From positions 1 to 48,974 of the forward strand of contig CAISLM010000092.1 of NCBI GenBank assembly GCA_903886255.1: a stretch of DNA of 48,974 nucleotides, given 5' to 3'. Source of the stretch: Candidatus Collierbacteria bacterium (GTDB lineage Bacteria; Patescibacteriota; Microgenomatia; UBA1400; MFAQ01). Both the position numbers and the translations under genes were made by a program. This document shows positions 37,004 to 44,389 of this stretch, one piece after another (within the stretch, counting starts at the first letter, position 1; each line of letters begins with the position of its first letter). The notes below the pieces were generated by a model. The model did not search any database and had not been told where the DNA came from. It worked only from the letters and a program-made list of their open reading frames with translations.

Positions 37004-38119
37004 ATGAAACGGCTATATTTAGCATTGGCGGTGGTTCTATTTTCCATAATAGTTTGGTTTCCTTTTGTACTAAAAGCGAAGTTCCCCGGCTGGGAAATGG
37101 ATTTTTCCAAGGGGACACAAATACTATGGCAAAACTTTGACGGACCGAACTATTTGATAGTCGAAAAAACTTGGTATAACAAACAGGCGATTTTAAGTGA
37201 GTTTTCCGCGCCTCTTCCTGCCGAATATTATGCAGCACATTTACCACTGTTTCCGGCAATTATTTCTGTTTTTAACGTTTTCCTAAAGGGGCCTACGGCA
37301 ATGCTAATGGCTACACTTCTGGGAAGTGTTTTGTGTTTCCTAATGTTTTACAAATACTTGAAAGAGTATAAATTGAGCGAGAATCCCTTTTGGCTATGTT
37401 TGGTTTTTCTGGTACTTCCGGCAAGGTGGGTGGCGCTTAGGGCTATTGGCTCTCCCGAACCTTGGTTTATTCTGTTTATTCTTGCCAGTCTCTTTTACTT
37501 CCGAAAAGGAAAATATTGGCTGGCCGGATTATTTGCTGTCCTGGCACAATTAACAAAAAGTCCGGCAATTATTTTGCTCGGAGCGTATGGAATATTCGCC
37601 CTGGTTGAGTCTGTAAAACAAAAGAGAATCCAATTTAAATATTGGCCACTTTTAATCCAATTATTATCGGTGGTGGCTTTGTTTTGGTTTTATGGATTGA
37701 GAACCGGTGATTTCTGGGCATACTTTCATAGTGGAGATAATATTCATCTTTTCTGGCCGCCGTTTTCGGTATTCACCCCGAAGGGAGTAAATTGGGTGGG
37801 AGATTTCTGGCTGGAAGACATAATTTGGACCTGGCTGATATTTGGGGTGGGAATTATGAAATTGTGGAAAAATAATCTGAAAATCGAAGCTTATTTTGCC
37901 GGATTGTTTTTCTTGGCAACGCTGACTGTAGCTCATCGGGATATTAGTAGATATATACTGCCAATCGCTCCATTAGTATTAATTGGCTGGGACAAACTGG
38001 CGCAGAAAAAAGAATTCAAAATTGTATTGGCAATTCTAATTATTCCGATTCTTTTATATAGCTGGAATTTCCTATTAAACAATTATTCCTCGATCGCTGA
38101 CTGGGCACCATATCTTTAA
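37004..38119 (+). CDS. GT-C mannosyltransferase-like polytopic protein
   Basis: 371 aa multi-TM; WQNFDGPNYLIVEKTWYNKQ...YYAAHLPLFPAIISVF...LRAIGSPEPWFILFILASLFYFRKGKYWLAGLFAVLAQLTKSPAIILLGAYGIF. Confidence 0.65.
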   Translation: MKRLYLALAVVLFSIIVWFPFVLKAKFPGWEMDFSKGTQILWQNFDGPNYLIVEKTWYNKQAILSEFSAPLPAEYYAAHLPLFPAIISVFNVFLKGPTAMLMATLLGSVLCFLMFYKYLKEYKLSENPFWLCLVFLVLPARWVALRAIGSPEPWFILFILASLFYFRKGKYWLAGLFAVLAQLTKSPAIILLGAYGIFALVESVKQKRIQFKYWPLLIQLLSVVALFWFYGLRTGDFWAYFHSGDNIHLFWPPFSVFTPKGVNWVGDFWLEDIIWTWLIFGVGIMKLWKNNLKIEAYFAGLFFLATLTVAHRDISRYILPIAPLVLIGWDKLAQKKEFKIVLAILIIPILLYSWNFLLNNYSSIADWAPYL

Positions 38120-38781
38120 AAGTTTTTTGTGGTAAGAATTTTCGCTGTTGATTTTGAGAAAAATGGATCGGCTTGAGCTAGAGAAAGTGTGAATTTATCA
38201 CAAGTTAAAGAGATATTTGGTAGTGAATTAATTAGCTCATCAAGATTTGAAGTATCAAATTCTTTCGTAAACCTTATGAGACTCATCCAAATCGTTGGTA
38301 GAGATTCCGGTAGTTTGGTAGAAAAACCAGCTTCCATAAAGACTGTCGTAGCTTGTTTTCTGATATCAGACATCCAAAGAGGATTATTCATCGGAACTAG
38401 AACAGCAAATAGATTGGGTTTACTGGGGTAAAGTAATTTTATTTCGACATTGAGTGGTTGAGGTGTAATTTTGTCTATAGAGTTAGTCAATTTATCAATA
38501 TCCCCTGTTACAACATCACTCCATTGAATAGAAAAATGATAGCCTTCTTCCGGCTGAATAAAAATACCGGAAAACTGTTTAGCTAGTGGAGAAATAATTT
38601 CAAAAATTTTCTTCCTGGTTATTGCATCCGGTTGGGCGATCAAGGTTGTAGTAAAACGAGTTTTTTCCGTTTCCGGATCAATTATTGCCGGAGATTCAAG
38701 TTTCATTTTGGCAAAGTCTGTCGTGACTTTATCTTTCCACATTTGAGGAAGAGCAAGTATAAGTTGATCAATTTTGCTCAT
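38116..38781 (-). CDS. Hypothetical protein, possible divergent 2H phosphoesterase (2'-5' RNA ligase-like)
   Basis: Start moved to MSKIDQLIL (38781); FTTTLIAQPDAITRKKIFEIISPL...GYHFSIQW (HxS-like) and a second candidate motif IWMSLIRF without His. Confidence 0.5.
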   Translation of the reverse strand: MSKIDQLILALPQMWKDKVTTDFAKMKLESPAIIDPETEKTRFTTTLIAQPDAITRKKIFEIISPLAKQFSGIFIQPEEGYHFSIQWSDVVTGDIDKLTNSIDKITPQPLNVEIKLLYPSKPNLFAVLVPMNNPLWMSDIRKQATTVFMEAGFSTKLPESLPTIWMSLIRFTKEFDTSNLDELINSLPNISLTCDKFTLSLAQADPFFSKSTAKILTTKNF

Positions 38782-38783
38782 GT

Positions 38784-39986
38784 TTATTTCCCTTTTCCCG
38801 CTTTTTCGGGACTTCGTTTCCAAATAACCAGGTTGTAGACGAACCAGTTTAGAGGAACAGTGATAAAGAAAACGGCGACGACCAGGAAAAGTGTACGATA
38901 TGAGTCACCAAAAATTTGGGTGCCGGCACCAATAACCAGACTAGGAATGACAATTCCGGAGATAACGGAACTAAGATTGAACGTAACGAATTTTTGAATT
39001 AGTTTTTTACCCCAGATTAGTTTTTCATTCTTGAAGGTCCAAAGATTGTTTAGGGTGAAGTTGCTGACGATAGAAATTTCGGCAGCAAGGGCATTGGCAA
39101 TGGTATTGCGGATACCTATGGTGTTTATGACACCTTGTAGAGCCTTTGCGAAGATATCTAAGCCAATCTTATTGATAGCGAAACCGAAGAGACCGATACA
39201 ACCAAACTTAATGAATTTCTGGGTTGATGGATCGTTCCAACGGAGCAAAAATACGGAACGAAAAATATCTTTGGCGGTTTTTGGTTCTATTTTTGATTCG
39301 CCTTTGGTGCGAAGACCAAATTGAAGTGGAATTTCTTTTACCTTGGCTCCAAGCTGAACCATTTTGAAAAGGAATTCCAGTTTATAGCCGAATCTTTTTG
39401 AGTAGAGGTGGTCCATGTCCATAGTATCGACGAAACCTTTTACTCTGGACGCTTTCAAACCGGTTGTAGGATCGGTAATCTTAAAGAAATTTTTTCCGGG
39501 AAAAAAGAGAACAAACCTGGCAACGAAACCGCCTGCTTCGCTAAAAAAGAGTCTTTTAAAGCCCCAACCTTTGGGATTACTGCCACCTTTTATTTTTCGA
39601 GAACCCAAAACATAATCATAACCGGCATTAATTTCGTTTAGAAGAATGGGAATGTCCTTGGGCGGATGCTGAAAATCGGCATCGAATTCTATCAAGACAT
39701 CGGCTTTGAGAACATTCATTGCATGACGGAAACCTTTTATATAAGCACCGCCAATACCGGCTTTTGTTGGATTGAGAAAAAGTTCAAGATTTTTGTATTT
39801 CTTTTGTTTGTCTTGGACGATTTTGTAGGTACCATCGGGAGAGGTATCATCGACAACTAAAAGTTTGCATTGCCAATCTTTAATTTTGGGGAAAATTTTT
39901 CCACAAAGAGTATCAACCATCTCACCGATAGTTCCGGCTTCGTTGTATGTAGGGATGACAACTACGGCAAGGGGAAGTTTTTCCAT
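38784..39986 (-). CDS. GT2 (DPM1-like) fused to C-terminal GtrA-like membrane domain
   Basis: MEKLPLAVVVIPTYNEAGTIGEMVDTL...VVDDTSPDGTYKIV...EFDADFQHPPKDIPILL...KFIKFGCIGLFGFAINKIGLDIFA...EISIVSNFTLNNLWTFKNE; start moved from 40139. Confidence 0.9.
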   Translation of the reverse strand: MEKLPLAVVVIPTYNEAGTIGEMVDTLCGKIFPKIKDWQCKLLVVDDTSPDGTYKIVQDKQKKYKNLELFLNPTKAGIGGAYIKGFRHAMNVLKADVLIEFDADFQHPPKDIPILLNEINAGYDYVLGSRKIKGGSNPKGWGFKRLFFSEAGGFVARFVLFFPGKNFFKITDPTTGLKASRVKGFVDTMDMDHLYSKRFGYKLEFLFKMVQLGAKVKEIPLQFGLRTKGESKIEPKTAKDIFRSVFLLRWNDPSTQKFIKFGCIGLFGFAINKIGLDIFAKALQGVINTIGIRNTIANALAAEISIVSNFTLNNLWTFKNEKLIWGKKLIQKFVTFNLSSVISGIVIPSLVIGAGTQIFGDSYRTLFLVVAVFFITVPLNWFVYNLVIWKRSPEKAGKGK

Positions 39987-39987
39987 G

Positions 39988-40233
39988 TTAATTTGGTTTG
40001 TTTTCTTCTTGACAACATCCACCGCAACATTCTCCCGAGCAACCAGAGTCTGTTTCGATTTCTTCACGATTCCCTGCTTCATCGTAAAAATAGAGTTTTT
40101 TCTCGTCTTCGCCATCGGTTTTGTGATGTGAGCCATCACAGAAAGGCTGGTTATTACTTAGACCACACATACAAATATGTCTATCTCCAACTTGCTGAGG
40201 TCCGTGAGCGGATTTATTGACTAGTCTTGGCAT
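39988..40233 (-). CDS. CDGSH-type iron-sulfur domain protein with Cys-rich C-terminal tail
   Basis: ICMCGLSNNQPFCDGSH matches CxCx2(S/T)x3PxCDG(S/T/A)H; tail SGCSGECCGGCCQEENKPN. Confidence 0.92.
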   Translation of the reverse strand: MPRLVNKSAHGPQQVGDRHICMCGLSNNQPFCDGSHHKTDGEDEKKLYFYDEAGNREEIETDSGCSGECCGGCCQEENKPN

Positions 40234-40239
40234 AGTGAG

Positions 40240-40245
40240 ATTATA
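40240..40245 (-). promoter_or_regulatory. -10 hexamer (TATAAT), 6 nt before ATG 40233
   Basis: TATAAT-CTCACT-ATG on minus strand. Confidence 0.6.
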
Positions 40246-40282
40246 TCAAGTCTATTATGACGAAGCGATTACGAAGAGATTG

Positions 40283-40288
40283 TATAAT
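40283..40288 (+). promoter_or_regulatory. -10 hexamer (TATAAT), 8 nt before trmD ATG 40297
   Basis: TATAAT-TAGCCTTG-ATG. Confidence 0.6.
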
Positions 40289-40296
40289 TAGCCTTG

Positions 40297-40926
40297 ATGA
40301 AAATAGATATTTTGACGATATTTCCGGAGATGTTTGAGAAGGTTTTTGGGACTTCGATTATAGGAAGAGCTACAGGAACAGGAATTGTGGACATTAAGGT
40401 TCAAAATTTGCGTGACTGGAGTGATGATAATTACAAAAGTGTAGACGATAGACCTTTTGGTGGAGGAGCAGGAATGGTGATGAGGGTCGATGTGGTTGAT
40501 AGAGCTTTAGCGGATTTGAAAAAACCTGGTTCAAAAGTGATTTTGCTGGATACTAAGGGTAAAATGTATAACCAAAAAGCGGCAGAAAATTTGAAAACTG
40601 AAGACCATTTAATATTTATCGCTCCACATTTTGAGGGAATTGACCAGAGAGTCCATGACAATTTGGCTGATGAAGTTTACTCAATAGGACCTTATGTATT
40701 ATCGGGTGGCGAGCTGCCTGTGATGGTAGTCGTTGATTCGATTGTTCGACTTTTACCCGGATCTTTAGGTAATCCCGAGTCACTTACCGAAGAATCGTAC
40801 TCCGATGATTTTGGGGTAGAGTATCCACAATACACAAGACCGGCGGATTATATGGGCTGGAAAGTGCCGGAAATACTACTTTCGGGGGATCATAAGAAGA
40901 TAGCCGAGTGGAGAAAAGGTAACTGA
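40297..40926 (+). CDS. trmD: tRNA (guanine-37-N1)-methyltransferase TrmD
   Basis: MKIDILTIFPEMFEKVFGTSIIGRATGTGIVDIKVQNLRDWSDDNYKSVDDRPFGGGAGMVM...GPYVLSGGELPVMVVVDSIVRLLPGSLGN...YPQYTRPADYMGWKVPEILLSGDHKKIAEWR; track start 40294 is TTG. Confidence 0.97.
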   Translation: MKIDILTIFPEMFEKVFGTSIIGRATGTGIVDIKVQNLRDWSDDNYKSVDDRPFGGGAGMVMRVDVVDRALADLKKPGSKVILLDTKGKMYNQKAAENLKTEDHLIFIAPHFEGIDQRVHDNLADEVYSIGPYVLSGGELPVMVVVDSIVRLLPGSLGNPESLTEESYSDDFGVEYPQYTRPADYMGWKVPEILLSGDHKKIAEWRKGN

Positions 40927-40927
40927 A

Positions 40928-41731
40928 TTATTTAGGAATGCCGACCGGCATGATTAAAATAATTGTATCCGTGCTGGCCACAGTAACCAATTCTTTTAAT
41001 TTTAATTCGTCGAAGTTGGTGCTGACATTGGTTCCGAGTTTGAGACTTTCGGCTTCAAGTGCAACGTTTTGGGCGGTATAGCCGGCCTCCAAATAGACTT
41101 CTTTGTCGTGAGGTATGCCACCATACGCTTCAGCCATTTTGGCCATATTGCCGGTAATTACTAGAGTTGCCGGGATTTTATTGAATGAGCTTTGGTTAAG
41201 TAGAGTAAAAAGAGAATCGCCCAAGTCAACTTTTTTGATGGGTTTTAATTGATGAAGCATAGTTCTTTCTCCAGGAATATATTGATATTCTCCATTGTCC
41301 AATCCTGTTACTTTGTTTGCAATTAGGAAAACAGTTAAGGGGTAAGTGGATTTGGCAGATGGAGCGGTACGATCGCCCCAGTCAACATTTATTCCCTGAG
41401 CTGCCCAAAGAATCTGTGAAATTTGTTTTAATGATAAGGCCGCGTCAGTAAAGTCCAAATGGGTCTTTCTGATTTTGAGCATAGCTTCCAGAGAGTTTCC
41501 GCTTCTATAGTCTGGTGTAGGAAGGGCAACACTGTCGGCGGGAAGGACGAGCTGAACTGCAGGAGTTTCAACCTGACTTTGGGAATTATTTCTCCGACGA
41601 TTAACAACAAAGGCAGTCACCAAAAGTGCAATTACAACAACCGCCATCAACAGAGGAGTAAACCATTTTTTGGTTAACTTCGTTTTTTCTGTTGACGGCT
41701 TTGTGTTGACCTTTTGGGCAGTCTGTTTCAC
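40928..41731 (-). CDS. SagB/ThcOx-like nitroreductase-family protein with N-terminal TM anchor
   Basis: SLEAMLKIRKTHLDFTDAALSLKQISQILWAAQGIN...YPLTVFLIANKVTGLDNGEYQYIPGERTMLHQL...VYLEAGYTAQNVALEAESLKLGTNVS; TM FTPLLMAVVVIALLVTAFVV. Confidence 0.82.
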   Translation of the reverse strand: MKQTAQKVNTKPSTEKTKLTKKWFTPLLMAVVVIALLVTAFVVNRRRNNSQSQVETPAVQLVLPADSVALPTPDYRSGNSLEAMLKIRKTHLDFTDAALSLKQISQILWAAQGINVDWGDRTAPSAKSTYPLTVFLIANKVTGLDNGEYQYIPGERTMLHQLKPIKKVDLGDSLFTLLNQSSFNKIPATLVITGNMAKMAEAYGGIPHDKEVYLEAGYTAQNVALEAESLKLGTNVSTNFDELKLKELVTVASTDTIILIMPVGIPK

Positions 41732-41748
41732 AAGGTTTTAACTAGAAC

Positions 41749-42432
41749 TTAGAGAAAGCTAACAACGCTGGCATCTTTGCGAATCTGTGTATACCAGGCT
41801 TGAGATTTGCTATATACGGCTTGCTGATAAAGAATATCCTTTATGGCAGCAGATACATCTTGAAGCGTTTTTCCGGTGTAGGTAGCCTTATTGTCGTTGA
41901 AATATTTTGCAATGTCGGCATCAGCAACTGTAATCGTGTTGGTGGCTTCGATAAGCTTTTTAAGACCGATACTTTGCTTGATAGAATCAAGAGCTTGGGC
42001 TTGAGTCATACCAAATTGGGCAATGGCTGCATTGTATTGGCTGTCTCCGCCGTATTGAGCTTTAATCTTGGCCAACTCGTCAGTAATTTCTTTATCGGTA
42101 ACGACAATCTTATTTTTTTGAAGGTTTTCGTTGAGGAGTCTTTCGGAAACTATTTCTTCAAAGGTTTGAGAGCCATATTGTGAGGCCATCCTTTGATTTA
42201 GTTCCCAGCGGGTGATTACGGATTTATTTACTGTGCCGGCAATGAAAATATTTTTATATTTTTGAGCGAGTAAAAAGACGACAACTCCTATTGCTATAAC
42301 GAGTAAGAGTTTAACTAATAGAATTGGGCCTGACTTCTTTTTACTTACAGCTACGACTTCTTCGACGGGAGCCGTTCTCATTTGCTTGATAACCTTAACT
42401 GCCTTTTTAGTTTTTGTACTTGTTTTTGGCAT
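41749..42432 (-). CDS. Membrane-anchored SurA N-terminal-like chaperone/PPIase-related protein lacking a recognisable parvulin domain
   Basis: TM then VNKSVITRWELNQRMASQYGSQTFEEIVSERLLNENLQKNKIVVTDKEITDELAKIKAQYGG...FGMTQAQALDSIKQSIGLKKLIE...ADIAKYFNDNKATYTGKTLQDVSAAIKDIL. Confidence 0.75.
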   Translation of the reverse strand: MPKTSTKTKKAVKVIKQMRTAPVEEVVAVSKKKSGPILLVKLLLVIAIGVVVFLLAQKYKNIFIAGTVNKSVITRWELNQRMASQYGSQTFEEIVSERLLNENLQKNKIVVTDKEITDELAKIKAQYGGDSQYNAAIAQFGMTQAQALDSIKQSIGLKKLIEATNTITVADADIAKYFNDNKATYTGKTLQDVSAAIKDILYQQAVYSKSQAWYTQIRKDASVVSFL

Positions 42433-42505
42433 AGTGTTTATTTTTTATTAATTTTTTGGTAGATATGTCTTTAGATATGATTTTTATGTTACCACATAAA
42501 AAGTT

Positions 42506-42871
42506 TTAGTTTAACGGAGCCTCGAGGTTGATGGAATTATCAAAACTGGGAATAAAAGGATCCGGTAGGTCCGTATTCAGGTTTTGAATCTCGTCTTTTA
42601 TACCTGAGAAGGATGATTTTACTACGATTGATGGGGTTAGGCTGGGACTTTCAATGTCGGGGGGTGTAAAGACAGGAATAGGAGTTCCTTCGGAAAGTTT
42701 TTTTCCGATTACCAGCGCAATGATCAAAATGAGGGTAACGGCAGCGGAAACGAGGTACCATTTATTTTTTTTCAACCAATTTTTAAACGGGATAAAAATC
42801 TCTCCTGATTTAATCTTGGCGATTAATTCTATGGCTTGGGGATTGGTGATTTCGATTTTAGGAGTGGGCAT
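42506..42871 (-). CDS. Single-pass membrane protein, unknown function
   Basis: 121 aa; soluble N-terminus, TM (WYLVSAAVTLILIIALVIG), Pro/Ser-rich exterior tail; overlaps the end of 42858..43634. Confidence 0.65.
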   Translation of the reverse strand: MPTPKIEITNPQAIELIAKIKSGEIFIPFKNWLKKNKWYLVSAAVTLILIIALVIGKKLSEGTPIPVFTPPDIESPSLTPSIVVKSSFSGIKDEIQNLNTDLPDPFIPSFDNSINLEAPLN

Positions 42872-43634
42872 AGTTTATATCGATATCTATTAATCCGTTA
42901 ATCCACTTAAGCTGAAGTGATTGAATTTTCTTGATTTTGTCGGAGCTGTTTGAAAAATAACTACTGTTATCTATGTTATCCATTTGTGCTTCCGAAAATA
43001 GGCTTGCAGTGAGGGCGTTGATAGCGTCGTTAATGTCATTTCCCTGACTCTGAAGGTCGGTAATGCGAGTTTGTAGTGGCGTAGAGAAGGGTACTGCCAA
43101 TTTTGGGATGATAACATCTAAGGCATTTTTTGATCCAATTTGGATGCGGACAAGTTCCGAAATCTTACAAGCGATGACTCCAGTTCGAAAACTTCTATCT
43201 TGGATAACTGTGTTGGTTACATAATCGGTGGTGAAACTCGCCAACTGAGCCGGAGTGACAATGGCTTGTGCCTTGTTGACTTCGGATAGATAAAAGATTT
43301 TGGCAGCATTAAGAGAGTCCAGGATAGGCTTTATGGGGGCGTAATTGGTTTGATTTTCCTGACAAAGAGAAAGCAGATAATCGGCGAAACTCGCTTTGGC
43401 CTGGTCACGGGATATGATTGTCTGTTTGGCGGCAAGTATTGCTTTCTGTTGGTTATCAAGAGTAGGGCTGCCCAAAAAGTCTTTCTTTAATATGGTGTAT
43501 TCAATATAGTTTTGGCGATACTGACCATACTGATATTGGTAATCCGATTGAGCGTCCGCAAAAACAGCTGTAGCTGTAGTACAAAATAATAAAGAGAGTA
43601 GGCATGCAACAAATAGCTTTGAGAAAAGCTTCAT
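42858..43634 (-). CDS. Secreted/helical envelope protein, unknown function
   Basis: 258 aa; signal peptide MKLFSKLFVACLLSLLFCTTATAVFADA then a mostly helical region. Confidence 0.7.
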   Translation of the reverse strand: MKLFSKLFVACLLSLLFCTTATAVFADAQSDYQYQYGQYRQNYIEYTILKKDFLGSPTLDNQQKAILAAKQTIISRDQAKASFADYLLSLCQENQTNYAPIKPILDSLNAAKIFYLSEVNKAQAIVTPAQLASFTTDYVTNTVIQDRSFRTGVIACKISELVRIQIGSKNALDVIIPKLAVPFSTPLQTRITDLQSQGNDINDAINALTASLFSEAQMDNIDNSSYFSNSSDKIKKIQSLQLKWINGLIDIDINYAHS

Positions 43635-44374
43635 TACCTTAAGGATAACCCATGTCCGATAAGTTTTTCAACTGCAGTTTGCCAAGTCGAAAAATGGAGA
43701 TCAAGTTTGTTTTCTGTTTTTAGTGATTTCAGCCCTCCATAGTAGGCTTCAGTAGAAACCGGCTTGATGGCTGAGGAGTCCCCTCCTAATTGGTCAACTA
43801 CAAAAGTAATTAGCTCATAAGGAGTAGTGGTATCGGAAGAGCAATGAAAAATACCGGAGCTATCCGTGTCGATTATTTTTTGTAAGGTGGCGACAACTTC
43901 ATCAATGTTTGAGACACAAATTTGGCGGTCGATAGAAAGAGGTTCCAAAGTACCATCGGAAAATTTCTTCAATTCTTCATTTATATAGTTTTCGTTTGTG
44001 ATCCTGAGGACACTACCACCATGATTTAGGATAATTTTTTCCGGATTTTTATCGACATCGGTTGTTTTGTCGTTTTCGGAATATGGTCCGGGGTTATCTA
44101 AGGTAGCGGGAAAAACTTTATCTGAGCTTAACTGAATTATTTTATTTGAGGGAAATGCACTTACTAAACTGTTTATTTCTCTTTCACTTTGTATTTCATT
44201 AAAATTTATAACCCATTCCGGTTTGAAACTTTCAATGAGTTTGTTTAAGACATCCATTTTTTTAAGATTTACATCAGAATCAATTTCAGGAAATAGATAA
44301 TTTCTTGAAAGCTCAACAAAACGGGACCCCACCGGACTAGAAGATCCTAAAACCAATACTTTTATTTTTGACAT
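43634..44374 (-). CDS. RmlD-like (dTDP-4-dehydrorhamnose reductase family) SDR, catalytic motif apparently lost
   Basis: KVLVLGSSSPVGSRF...WVINFNEIQSE...NKIIQLSSDKVFPATLDNPGPYSENDKTTDVDKNPEKIILNHGGSVLRI...GIFHCSSDTTTPYELITFVVDQLG. Confidence 0.7.
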   Translation of the reverse strand: MSKIKVLVLGSSSPVGSRFVELSRNYLFPEIDSDVNLKKMDVLNKLIESFKPEWVINFNEIQSEREINSLVSAFPSNKIIQLSSDKVFPATLDNPGPYSENDKTTDVDKNPEKIILNHGGSVLRITNENYINEELKKFSDGTLEPLSIDRQICVSNIDEVVATLQKIIDTDSSGIFHCSSDTTTPYELITFVVDQLGGDSSAIKPVSTEAYYGGLKSLKTENKLDLHFSTWQTAVEKLIGHGLSLR

Positions 44375-44389
44375 ATGTCTATTTTAAGT

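Noticed and set aside
39870-40220. 116-aa plus-strand ORF (and overlapping 39865..40131)
   Set aside because: Antisense to the CDGSH gene and the GT2-GtrA gene start, both motif-supported.
41800-42183. 127-aa plus-strand ORF
   Set aside because: Entirely antisense to the SurA-N-like gene; no domain motif.
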